Assembly (NCBI GenBank): GCA_903927185.1
Contig: CAIYLW010000023.1
Coordinates: 1-64,000, forward strand
DNA length: 64,000 bases
Reading direction: 5' to 3'
DNA from: an uncultured Bacteroidota bacterium
GTDB lineage: Bacteria; Bacteroidota; Bacteroidia; Chitinophagales; Chitinophagaceae
The notes beneath the pieces are model-generated. The model did no database searches. It saw only the letters and a program-made list of their open reading frames with translations, and was not told the DNA's origin. Shown piece after piece: positions 44,101-50,669 of this stretch (positions within the stretch are counted from its first letter, which is position 1; every line of letters begins with the position of its first letter). Made by a program: the position numbers and the translations under genes.

Positions 44101-44156
44101 ACGCACCTGAATTTAGTAGTCATTCAGAAGGAATAAGAATCAATGTGGCTGAATAA
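38124..44156 (+). CDS. Large alpha-2-macroglobulin family protein, degenerate thioester motif
   Basis: The 2010-residue exported protein has a signal peptide at 1-22 (GNSLMAQ). Residues 23-390 are helical and repeat-like and typical of the Bacteroidota A2M N-terminus. A MG2 domain lies near 590-690 (TDRSIYRPGQIVYFKAII). The A2M domain is at about 1230-1320 (FFFPQLTADSSGNFQFNFTMPDAVTKWKW). The thioester-domain helices (about 1440-1770) include KQGMDNCAEAIFNKIYANSIA, where active relatives have YGCxEQ; Cys1457 is present but the Gln is replaced by Ala1460. Bacterial A2Ms trap proteases in the periplasm; this one should lack covalent trapping. No penicillin-binding protein gene (the pbpC partner) is adjacent. 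Confidence 0.9.
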   Translation: MNLKRWAFIGILFWAGNSLMAQETDTTFSKQWIEIDSLLGISHLPKSALDKVNQIYVLAEKKSNNVQKIKALLYRTAIEINVAEYDINKNISAFKLELGKTNDPSCKALIHVLIAKQYQKYFNDHRWQLYDRFKIKTQNTNDILSWSADEFLKNIEVEYDYSLADKDFLKKTKLNTFRAILWKGNAEHLRPTLYDVIAQDALDYFKTGQESRTNAKNSFTIQQQTSLGTYAEFAALKLISNDSNAHTFRALQLFQDLTLFHINDAQKDALIDLDIDRINWVYQQVLFENKQQLKEKALTAITTDFESNAAVYAWLQLAKDKSLLAATYQPFQDSSERWQYIAAIKIIDAANKKFKDNNPVRNELENLKQRILLKDVSIHSEKIEIPNKPIKVLVEYKNVDTLYLRILALPLEFTKTNDQAQLLIQKLCDKKEFQSSEQWLPVTNDYQNHFVEIKLDPLTQGEYVLLSSTGKDFNPARDIINYQSFQVSNISLVQNKSDFFVLSRETGKPISKANITILSRPSNSQSKEWDNEGVRITDENGYVKMDGQKSNRYYSFIIESKKEKFRTIDPTWFENEQNPNKLYDSIHFEKRNQRTFFFTDRSIYRPGQIVYFKAIISTIDFNNQKSKLLAQTNATVFLRDVNYRIIDSLKFTSNDYGSYHGKFTLPEKILTGNFSLTVKNGETGNTNFSVEAYKRPTYSIQFEKIAKAYQLNDTIELKGIAKAFAGNFITGSKLTYHVVRNARLLNPYFRNRMFSNNQSQEIAQGTIQTDDKGAFTIRFKAVPDLTKDASSKPVFDFSIDAAITDASGETRTANKQISCAYQALILEVNYPQITNGRKDIKIEMGCTNLNAEKVATIIDVKISELTGPDRILKDRNWSKPDQFIMSKDAFIKDFPYDIFDNENEISNYPIVKTSLTATIDTKNQSELVIEGGNLKVGYYQIEATAKDSLGNQEIHKSYLQVFDPSSNAVANGNINLFYANDQPMEPGENDTIYSGTIAKDLFVIRHIQKENGAFQFINRKKGIEPYIYSATEKDRGGIFIEELFVFQNRIFINSISKRVPFTNKELQIKYQSFRDKTEPGSKEKWTVSISGKKGEKVAAELLTSMYDASLDEFKFQQWYQPNWWNEKYRTDYWKYNFSAIISEQNYITQYIWKEDTAIEYDRIRDDFGILQGYENDSQIGHPMMPMNSVASPASGKKQEDQNKEVHSRISPLKQNSKESIETIIRKDFNETAFFFPQLTADSSGNFQFNFTMPDAVTKWKWMSFAHTKDLSAGVQTAEIQTQKTLMVQTNATRFMREGDKMEFSTRIANLSDKELTGQITLELIDASTNTSVDGWFQNIFPTQYFTVGPKQTEAIKFPIQIPFSYNKPLIWRVVAKSGNYSDGEENMLAVLSNRALITESLPILVLGDTTQQFHFDKLLHQNSGSLSNESLTVEFSSNPIWYAVQALPYLKQGMDNCAEAIFNKIYANSIAAYLVYKNPIIKTWFEKSKKDTASILSNLQKNQQLKQVLLEETPWVLAANTEGERKKNLSELFDLLKLGESNQSSLEKLQELQLPNGAFSWFKGGYEDPYITTYILTGIGRLKRLGAITPDMAIRFKPMIVKAIQFTDDYINTEYQFAFSHGIDPKLKYINESQIQWLYMRSFYGDIAMNSTTASDFYFKQSKLYWNQFSVYYKSLIGLIQLRNKEEIFVGKTILPSIFENAIVDKQKGMYWKQTARDWYNASIETASMVIELVSEYNQQNNSAERIKAIDAIKTWLILNKQTNNWKTSIKTANACYALLLNGSNWLQQEKTVQIALGNTVINSRNVKTELGTGYFEKRIDGSKVESEMGEIKVTTKTVNSGNQKNNQPAWGAVYWQYFEDLDKITEAASPLNIQKQLMIEKIIDKGKELVEVDLNNPLKVGDKVVFRLIIKTDREMEYLHLKDLRAAGMEPVNVLSGYKWQDGMGYYENTTDISSNFFINHLNKGTYVFEYPVYITHTGNFSVGLASIQCMYAPEFSSHSEGIRINVAE

Positions 44157-44186
44157 AGTTTATATTCATTATTCAATTCCCACAAA

Positions 44187-45050
44187 TTGATTCGAAAATC
44201 AACCATTCAGCTTTTACGTATTCCGTTTAGCTTTTTTTTAATGCCGGTATACTGGTTTGCTTTAAGCATAACCTCCCAAATCAATTTGCCGAAGGCCATT
44301 TTGGTTTTCATTTTATTGCATGCTATACTTTACCCATCAAGCAATGGATATAATAGTTATAATGATAGGGATACAGAAAGCATCGGTGGCGTTGCCAATC
44401 CCATGCTGCCTACAAAACAATTGTATTACATAACATTAGTATTGGACATCATTGGATTTATTCTGTCATTTTACATTAGTACTGTCTTTGCAGGTTGTTT
44501 TCTATTTTTTATTATTTGTTCCAGGTTATATAGTTGGCGTGGCTTACGTTTAAAGAAATACCCTGTTCTTGGTTATCTATTGGTAATTAGCAATCAAGGC
44601 TCATTAGTTTTTTTTGCCATTGCACATGGGGTTAGTAGTAATCTTACCATGGAAGTCCCTTTATTACTAATTGGTGCTGCAGGATTATTAATTGGAGGTT
44701 TCTACCCCATCACTCAAATCTACCAACACATTCAAGATCGAAAAGATGGTGTTATAACCATTTCCATATTATTGGGAAAAAGAGGTACATTTTTATTCTG
44801 TGCAATTCTTTATTTATTAGCATTTCTTTGCCTCTTCATGCATTTTCAAACACAAAATGAGCTGACAAATTTTTGGATTATTCAACTTTTTTTCATTCCA
44901 GTGGTTCTATATTTTGTGAGTTGGGCGCTGAAAGTCTGGAAAGATCCAGATCAGGCTGATTTCAAAAATACGATGCGTATGATTTGGTTAGCAAGTACTT
45001 GCACGAATCTGGCATTTTTCACCTTATTAATATTGAACCATTTTGGCTGA
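44187..45050 (+). CDS. UbiA-like prenyltransferase, divergent motifs
   Basis: The 287-residue integral membrane protein has about eight hydrophobic helices. It aligns with UbiA-type aromatic prenyltransferases through NGYNSYNDRDTESIGG (normally NDxxDxxxD) and YQHIQDRKDGVITISILLGKRG (normally DxxxD before the DRK). Both Asp motifs are changed: the first ends in Glu and lacks the leading Asp, and the second has Gln-His where the first Asp is expected. So it may prenylate with altered metal binding, or have another role. No ATG is available in the gap; translation must start at TTG 44187, 30 bases after the A2M stop. It overlaps the PKS gene by 8 bases. Confidence 0.82.
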   Translation: MIRKSTIQLLRIPFSFFLMPVYWFALSITSQINLPKAILVFILLHAILYPSSNGYNSYNDRDTESIGGVANPMLPTKQLYYITLVLDIIGFILSFYISTVFAGCFLFFIICSRLYSWRGLRLKKYPVLGYLLVISNQGSLVFFAIAHGVSSNLTMEVPLLLIGAAGLLIGGFYPITQIYQHIQDRKDGVITISILLGKRGTFLFCAILYLLAFLCLFMHFQTQNELTNFWIIQLFFIPVVLYFVSWALKVWKDPDQADFKNTMRMIWLASTCTNLAFFTLLILNHFG

Positions 45051-46128
45051 TATCGTATCTATAGCAACTGCATCTCCCCCATTTGCACACAAACAAGTGG
45101 ACATTCTGCAATACATGCAAAAAGCCTATCAGTTAGAAGCTGATGAAAAAAGGAAACTGACTTTTCTTTATCACCATAGTGGCATCGAAACAAGACATTC
45201 TGCTATCCCAGATTATGGAGACACAAATGCTAACTGGAATTTTTTACCAAAGAACAACCAAGACGCTTTTCCTTCTATTGAGCATCGAATGGAATTGTAT
45301 AAAAAAAATGCTTCCCTATTATCTATTGAGGCTATTAAGAAATGTATAGGATCACATATTAATAGCGATCAAATTACTCATTTGATAACAATAAGTTGTA
45401 CAGGAATGAGCGCCCCAGGATTAGATTTAGAAATCATGGAAGCAATGCAACTATCACCTTCCCTTTTTAGGACTTCCATTAATTTTATGGGATGTTATGC
45501 TGCCATACATGGATTGAAAATGGCAAAATTTATTTGTGACAGTGAACCAGATGCACAAGTGGTAATAGTAGCAACAGAATTATGTACCATACATTTTCAA
45601 AAAGAGTATACACTTGAAAATGCATCGAGTAGTCTTTTATTTGCAGATGGATCTGCAGCAGTTTTGGTAAGTAATAATAGAACCAGCACAAAGGCGCTAC
45701 AGATAGAAAGCTTTCATTCTCAAGTTGCATTTCAGGGAAAAACTGATATGGCATGGGAAATTAGTAGTAAAGGTTTTTTAATGACATTAAGTAGCTATAT
45801 CCCCCAAATCATCAAAGAAGATATTGATTTACTCATTACTGCAGCATTGGCGAAAAAAGAATTAACGGTAGCTGATATCCCTTATTGGTGCATCCATCCT
45901 GGTGGCAAAAAAATTGTTGATGTCATAGAACAAAAACTATCGTTAACAAAATCACATACAAAATTTGCAAGAAAAATATTAGCAGAAAATGGAAACATGT
46001 CCTCTCCTACGATTCTTTTTGTTTTAAAAGAAATCATGGACAGTGCAATCGAATCAGGCGAGAATATATTTGGTATTGCATTTGGACCAGGACTAACTAT
46101 GGAAACCTTCCTTTGCAAAAAGAAATAA
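45043..46128 (+). CDS. Type III polyketide synthase (chalcone/stilbene synthase family)
   Basis: The 361-residue homodimeric-type ketosynthase condenses an acyl-CoA starter with malonyl-CoA units. The catalytic triad is complete: Cys151 (FMGCYAAIHGLKMA), His285 (WCIHPGGKKI) and Asn318 (NGNMSSPTILFVL). Other family motifs are ISCTGMSAPGLD, ATELCTIHF, LLFADGSAAVLV and the C-terminal FGPGLTME. Bacterial relatives often use long fatty acyl starters to make alkylresorcinols or alkylpyrones. The start is TTG 45043, overlapping the UbiA stop, suggesting translational coupling. Co-oriented methyltransferase and FAD genes follow. Confidence 0.93.
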   Translation: MADIVSIATASPPFAHKQVDILQYMQKAYQLEADEKRKLTFLYHHSGIETRHSAIPDYGDTNANWNFLPKNNQDAFPSIEHRMELYKKNASLLSIEAIKKCIGSHINSDQITHLITISCTGMSAPGLDLEIMEAMQLSPSLFRTSINFMGCYAAIHGLKMAKFICDSEPDAQVVIVATELCTIHFQKEYTLENASSSLLFADGSAAVLVSNNRTSTKALQIESFHSQVAFQGKTDMAWEISSKGFLMTLSSYIPQIIKEDIDLLITAALAKKELTVADIPYWCIHPGGKKIVDVIEQKLSLTKSHTKFARKILAENGNMSSPTILFVLKEIMDSAIESGENIFGIAFGPGLTMETFLCKKK

Positions 46129-46139
46129 TTTTATTTGAA

Positions 46140-46838
46140 ATGAATTTTAAAATCAGATCATATCAAAAGGAATTACTCGACGGTGAAGGAATTCCTTTTG
46201 CGGATATTGCTCAAACCATGCGGGAGCTGAATACCATTAATACATTATTGGGTGGCCATGCCATTACTTTAGATGGGTTTAAACAGTTAGCCAAAGACAA
46301 AAAAGAAATTACGGTATGTGAAATTGGTTGTGGTGGTGGTGATAATTTAGTAGCTATTGTTAAATATTGTGAAGCTCACAAAATTAAGATTCATTGTATT
46401 GGTATTGATTATAATAATGAATGCATTGTTTTTGCTAAACAAAATGAATACTTGAAAGCAAATACCGATTTTATCTGTAGCGATTATTCTAAAGTTTATT
46501 TTGAAAACAAACCAGATATTATTTTCTCCAGTTTATTTTGTCACCATTTTACAGATGAAGCATTAGTTTTTCAACTAAATTGGATGAAAGAAAATGCTGA
46601 GAAAGGTTTTTTCATCAATGACTTACAAAGGCATTGGTTGGCTTATTATTTAATAAAAATATTGACAAATGTATTTTCAAAATCCTATTTAGTTAAAAAC
46701 GATGCCTGCTTAAGTGTTGCCCGTGGTTTTATTAAATCTGATTGGAAAAATTTTTTCTCGATATATGGTATTGAAAATTATAAAATTAGATGGAAATGGG
46801 CTTTTCGTTATTTGATAGTAAAAGAACAGGGACTTTAA
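46140..46838 (+). CDS. Class I SAM-dependent methyltransferase of the PKS cluster
   Basis: The ATG at 46140 begins MNFKIRSYQKELLDGEGIPFADIAQTMRELNTIN (232 residues) and leaves an 11-base gap after the PKS gene; the ORF track start inside the PKS gene is rejected. SAM-binding motif I is VCEIGCGGGDNLVAIVKYC, followed by the acidic IGIDYNNECI and a post-I region ending at IIFSSLFCHHFTDEALV. It resembles small-molecule O- or C-methyltransferases in polyketide and quinone clusters. The likely substrate is the PKS product. The stop is adjacent to the start of the FAD oxidoreductase with no gap. Confidence 0.87.
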   Translation: MNFKIRSYQKELLDGEGIPFADIAQTMRELNTINTLLGGHAITLDGFKQLAKDKKEITVCEIGCGGGDNLVAIVKYCEAHKIKIHCIGIDYNNECIVFAKQNEYLKANTDFICSDYSKVYFENKPDIIFSSLFCHHFTDEALVFQLNWMKENAEKGFFINDLQRHWLAYYLIKILTNVFSKSYLVKNDACLSVARGFIKSDWKNFFSIYGIENYKIRWKWAFRYLIVKEQGL

Positions 46839-47972
46839 ATGAAAGTAGAATTTGATATCGCAATTATTGGAGGAGGCCTCGCAGGATTAAGTCTTTCCAT
46901 TCAATGTGCAGATGCTGGATATAAAACAATATTATTCGAAAAAGAAACCTACCCATTTCATAAAGTTTGTGGTGAATATATTAGCAATGAATCCCTTCCT
47001 TTTTTAGAAAAATTAGGCGTGCCAATATCAACCTGGGGACTTCCAAACATTAATGAATTAAAAATATCCGCCCAAAATGGAAGGTCTTACCAATTTTCAC
47101 TTCCTCTTGGAGGCTTTGGAATTAGCCGGTATAAACTAGATGAATATTTATATCGCATTGCAAGAGATAAAGGAGTCACATTTTTTACAGGAACCAAAGT
47201 GCAGGATCTGGTTTTTAAAACAAATGGATTCGAAATTATAACAGACAATGGCAGTTATAACAGCAGGATAGCTGCGGGTAGTTTTGGCAAAAAGAGTAAT
47301 CTGGATATTCATTTATCTCGACCTTTTGCAAAAGCGAAACCCAATGCTTTAAATAATTTTATTGGCGTTAAATACCATATTCGATACCCACATCCTAGAA
47401 ATCAAATTGCTTTACACAACTTTGATAACGGCTATTGTGGTATTGAAGAAATAGAAAATGGAGATTGTTGTTTGTGCTATTTAACTACAGCAGAAAACTT
47501 AAGGAAATCAGGGAATACCATTCCTGAAATGGAGGAGCAAATTTTATGGAAAAATCCTTTTTTAAAAGATATTTTTAACAACGCAGAATTTATTTATAAA
47601 AAGCCGCTGACAATTTCACAGATAAGTTTTCAAAAGAAATCGCAAATAGAGGAACATATGTTATGTGTTGGAGATGCAGCTGGCATGATCACACCTTTAT
47701 GTGGTAACGGAATGAGCATGGCTTTGCATGGCAGCAAAATTGCTTTTCAAAATATTGATTACTATTTCAAGAACGGACAAAATCGCTCCGTCTTAGAATC
47801 GAACTATGAGCTGCAATGGAAAAAACAATTTGCAAAAAGGGTTTTTGTTGGCAGAACAATTCAACGTCTTTTTGGAAAGGATTATGTGACAAATCTTTTT
47901 TTACAATTCATGCAATATTTTCCTAGTCTATCCAGAAAATTAATCAACACTACACACGGTAAGCCATTCTAA
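46839..47972 (+). CDS. FAD-dependent oxidoreductase of the PKS cluster (geranylgeranyl-reductase/monooxygenase-like)
   Basis: The 377-residue flavoprotein has the dinucleotide motif IAIIGGGLAGLSLSIQCADAGYKTILFEKE, the HKVCGEYIS segment typical of the geranylgeranyl reductase / aromatic hydroxylase group, GISRYKLDEYLYRIARDKGV, a basic KKSNLD stretch, and the second FAD motif MLCVGDAAGMITPLCGNGMSMALHGSKI. In quinone-lipid clusters such an enzyme would hydroxylate or oxidise the aromatic ring; reduction of an isoprenoid chain is the alternative. It immediately follows the methyltransferase gene and closes the core cluster. Confidence 0.87.
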   Translation: MKVEFDIAIIGGGLAGLSLSIQCADAGYKTILFEKETYPFHKVCGEYISNESLPFLEKLGVPISTWGLPNINELKISAQNGRSYQFSLPLGGFGISRYKLDEYLYRIARDKGVTFFTGTKVQDLVFKTNGFEIITDNGSYNSRIAAGSFGKKSNLDIHLSRPFAKAKPNALNNFIGVKYHIRYPHPRNQIALHNFDNGYCGIEEIENGDCCLCYLTTAENLRKSGNTIPEMEEQILWKNPFLKDIFNNAEFIYKKPLTISQISFQKKSQIEEHMLCVGDAAGMITPLCGNGMSMALHGSKIAFQNIDYYFKNGQNRSVLESNYELQWKKQFAKRVFVGRTIQRLFGKDYVTNLFLQFMQYFPSLSRKLINTTHGKPF

Positions 47973-48009
47973 TTCTTAAGATTCAGATTTATTGTCGAAT
48001 TTCGCAAAC

Positions 48010-49065
48010 ATGCAGTTTGATTATATTATTGTAGGACAAGGACTCTGCGGTACATTCCTGAGCTGGAATTTAATGAAAGCCGGAAAGAGTGTATTGGTAA
48101 TAGATGAAAACCAAACTTCCACATCTACAAAAGTGGCAAGTGGTGTGATTAATCCTGTAACTGGAAGAAGAATTGTACGTACCTGGGAGATTGAAAAATT
48201 ATTGCCTTTTGCCTGGAATGCGTATACAGAATTAGGAAACGAATTGGGTGATGAATTAGTTAGAAAATGTAATATTCTTAATTTTCATCCTACTCCTCAA
48301 ATGGAGTTGGCATTTCGGGATAGAATGCCTGAAGAAAAAGAATATTTGCGTGTACCTGAGGATCAGGAAGCCTGGCGGGCCTATTTTAATTTCCCTTTCA
48401 GCATTGGTGAAATTGATTCTTGTTTATTAATTGAGTTGCATGGCATGCTGAACGGATGGAGGAAAAAATTAGATGATGCAAATGCATTAATAAATGAACG
48501 TTTTGATTGGATAGCTTGCGAAATAGAAACAGATCTGGTACGATATCAAAATCATACCGCTCAAAAAATAATTTTCTGCGATGGTGCAGAAGGAATAGAC
48601 AATCGCTATTTTAATTTATTACCCTATTCAAGAAATAAAGGAGAAGCAATTATTGCAGATATTCCGGCGCTTCCCAGAAATCATATTTATAAACAAGGCA
48701 TTAGTTTGGTACCCTGGCATAATAATTTATGGTGGATTGGCTCAACACATGAATGGAATTTTACAGATCTAATGCCAACTGCAGAATTTAGAAGAAATAC
48801 ACAAACCCAATTATACCATTGGTTAAAACTTCCTTTCGAAATAGTAGATCATTTTGCATCAGAGCGTCCCACAAATATGGAAAGAAGACCTTTTGCAGGC
48901 CTTCACCCCATTCATCAATCAGTGGGTTTATTCAATGGGATGGGCACCAAGGGCTGTTCGCTTGCCCCTTATTTTGGTAAACAATTTGCCGATTTTCTAA
49001 CAAATCAAACTCCCATGGAACCATTAGTGGATATTGCTCGCTTCAACAATATTTTAAGTAGATAA
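48010..49065 (+). CDS. FAD-dependent oxidoreductase, DAO family
   Basis: The 351-residue protein has the FAD motif FDYIIVGQGLCGTFLSWNLMKAGKSVLVIDE, ASGVINPVTGRRIVRTWEI, a middle substrate domain, and the C-terminal RPTNMERRPFAGLHPIHQSVGLFNGMGTKGCSLAPYFGKQFADFL, as in the D-amino acid oxidase / glycine oxidase fold. The substrate is not evident; it may oxidise an amine. The ORF track start (TTG 47992) is replaced with the ATG at 48010. It lies 37 bases after the PKS-cluster FAD gene on the same strand, so it may be the fifth gene of that operon, but homologues commonly stand elsewhere. Confidence 0.85.
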   Translation: MQFDYIIVGQGLCGTFLSWNLMKAGKSVLVIDENQTSTSTKVASGVINPVTGRRIVRTWEIEKLLPFAWNAYTELGNELGDELVRKCNILNFHPTPQMELAFRDRMPEEKEYLRVPEDQEAWRAYFNFPFSIGEIDSCLLIELHGMLNGWRKKLDDANALINERFDWIACEIETDLVRYQNHTAQKIIFCDGAEGIDNRYFNLLPYSRNKGEAIIADIPALPRNHIYKQGISLVPWHNNLWWIGSTHEWNFTDLMPTAEFRRNTQTQLYHWLKLPFEIVDHFASERPTNMERRPFAGLHPIHQSVGLFNGMGTKGCSLAPYFGKQFADFLTNQTPMEPLVDIARFNNILSR

Positions 49066-49116
49066 TTCATAACAAAAAATTAATTTAGCGCCAACTTCCA
49101 ATCTTAAATACACCCC

Positions 49117-49590
49117 ATGGGCAAAATGGCAACCGAAACTTTGAACAAAAACATAGCACAAGAACATCCTGTTTTGAATGTCATAGAACCTAAGCCAAAC
49201 GAAGCTTTATATAATATCCCGCTTCATTATCGAAAGATGGAAAACTTACATATTGTTTTCTGGCTGTTTAAAGATGTTGCCTGGTGTATGGTTTGGAGAC
49301 CGTTGGGAATTATGATGATCTTCCCTACCCTAATCGTTTCTATTATTATCGCGTGGAGAACCCGACAATTTGTTTCTGAACTATGTCATAACCTTGCTAT
49401 TACAGTTTGGATCACTGCAAACTCTTACTGGATGCTAAGCGAGTTTTTTGGTTTCGATACGCATATTCTTTTTGGTAGCTATACCATGAAACATCTTGCT
49501 ATTATTCCATTTAGTGTTGGCTTATTGATTTTAGGATATTATTATCTGTATTGGAAGCCTCGTCACAAAGACGAACTTGAAACAATGTAG
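49117..49590 (+). CDS. Conserved membrane protein of unknown function
   Basis: The 157-residue protein has a soluble N-terminus (1-60) and three hydrophobic helices at about 62-80, 88-110 and 122-145, with Trp-rich interfaces (VFWLFKDVAWCMVWRPLG). The C-terminus is charged (YWKPRHKDELETM). It contains SELCHNLAITVWITANSYWMLSEFFG but no catalytic motif I can name. Met4 (49126) is an alternative start. It lies 51 bases after the DAO-family gene and is followed by the long gap discussed separately. Confidence 0.75.
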   Translation: MGKMATETLNKNIAQEHPVLNVIEPKPNEALYNIPLHYRKMENLHIVFWLFKDVAWCMVWRPLGIMMIFPTLIVSIIIAWRTRQFVSELCHNLAITVWITANSYWMLSEFFGFDTHILFGSYTMKHLAIIPFSVGLLILGYYYLYWKPRHKDELETM

Positions 49591-49960
49591 CAAATTTCGA
49601 CCCTTTTTTAGCTATTTTACCACTCTTCCTACATACTCTACCATTGGTATGAATGCCAGTCCCGCTAGACCTGTATCCCCTTTGAAGCAGACCCTGCAAC
49701 GATATATCTTTACTGTATCAAAGAAAACGGAGCTAGTCTCCCAAACACATGAACCACTTATTGGAATTTCTTTTCGGACGTTGCAGACAGCGTGAAAACC
49801 CACCAGAAATTCATCGGCTATAAATAAGCCAGAATCCATCAAAAAATAAATTAACTGAAAGCAATAACCAGCAATAAGCAGTTTAACTTTAGCATCAATC
49901 TATATTTTGATGGTGGCCAAAAATTGGCCCGAGTATCAACCAAATTGAAAATTTACACTT
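49591..49960. other. Unexplained 370-base intergenic region with raised GC
   Basis: Unlike other gaps here, which are AT-rich, bases 49600-49842 look GC-enriched. The minus strand is open from about 49910 to 49612 and, from the ATG at 49839, encodes MDSGLFIADEFLVGF...SGSCVWETSSVFFDTVKIYRCRVCFKGDTGLAGLAFIPMVEYVGRVVK (75 residues, five Cys). A plus-strand ORF also spans it. Neither has a signal peptide, an RBS or a codon bias that decides. It may be a small gene, a gene remnant or a structured RNA. No tmRNA, SRP RNA or RNase P motif was seen. Confidence 0.4.
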
Positions 49961-50302
49961 ATGTATACCATGAAACCGATCGTATTAGCGATTTTAGGAG
50001 GCGCAGCCTTATTATATTTAATTTCTTGTCAAGACCCTCAGCCAAATGAAGATGTAACTAACGCAGTAAATAAATCTGGAGCTATTGAAAGTTCTGTAAA
50101 AGTAGAACACTTAGATAGCTTACACGATATTCTTGTAACTACCCACGCAGTATGGGCACATGATAGTATTCTAAAAAATATTGTCTATCGTGATACCTTA
50201 CCAAGCTTGGGCATACATAACACCTATGCAGAAAATCAGGATGGCGATACAAAAGCTGTTTCTGTAAAAAAGGATTATGAAATTTATATAACAGTTAAGT
50301 AA
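49961..50302 (+). CDS. Small predicted lipoprotein upstream of the YgiB/YgiC-like pair
   Basis: The 113-residue protein starts MYTMKPIVLAILGGAALLYLISCQDPQ: a signal peptide and lipobox (YLISC), so it is probably lipid-anchored. Met4 is an alternative start. The mature part (VEHLDSLHDILVTTHAVWAHDSILKNIVYRDTLPSLG and a strand-like tail KKDYEIYITVK) shows no known domain. It is 6 bases upstream of the next lipoprotein gene and clearly co-transcribed with it. Confidence 0.75.
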   Translation: MYTMKPIVLAILGGAALLYLISCQDPQPNEDVTNAVNKSGAIESSVKVEHLDSLHDILVTTHAVWAHDSILKNIVYRDTLPSLGIHNTYAENQDGDTKAVSVKKDYEIYITVK

Positions 50303-50308
50303 GCAACA

Positions 50309-50647
50309 ATGAAGAAATCAAAATATGTACAACTCGTATTGATTACCGCTGCTTTAGCCAGTTGTAATCAGGCCAAGAAACCCGATTGGGATGATAATGC
50401 CAAAATGCATATCCGTAGTGATTCAACGGCTCCATATACTAATGTGTATCATCACGGCGGTATTGGTACTGCACTACTTTGGTATTATGCTTTTAGACCT
50501 TATGGAAACTATAATAATGGCTATTATCAGCGTGCAGGTTATTATTCCAGCGCCATCCATCCTAGTTCAAATATTGGGAGTAATGGCTTTAAAGCGGCAG
50601 TAAGTAGAGGCGGATTTGGCAGAAGCGGATTTAGTGTTTCTTCATAA
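50309..50647 (+). CDS. YgiB-like lipoprotein
   Basis: The 112-residue protein has a signal peptide with lipobox LASC at about residue 19, then a Tyr/Gly/Ser-rich region (WYYAFRPYGNYNNGYYQRAGYYSS) ending in VSRGGFGRSGFSVSS. The Gly/Ser-rich tail and its place directly before a YgiC-like ligase match the YgiB-YgiC pairs of other bacteria, although YgiB of E. coli (DUF1190) is larger. Its function is unknown. The gap to the next gene is 22 bases. Confidence 0.65.
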   Translation: MKKSKYVQLVLITAALASCNQAKKPDWDDNAKMHIRSDSTAPYTNVYHHGGIGTALLWYYAFRPYGNYNNGYYQRAGYYSSAIHPSSNIGSNGFKAAVSRGGFGRSGFSVSS

Positions 50648-50669
50648 AAAATTAATTAGTAATTAGATC

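Noticed and set aside
44101-44190. A2M gene and PKS cluster as a single functional operon
   Set aside because: Only 30 bases separate them, so co-transcription is possible, but there is no functional logic linking them, and I cannot tell a promoter in the end of the A2M gene by eye.
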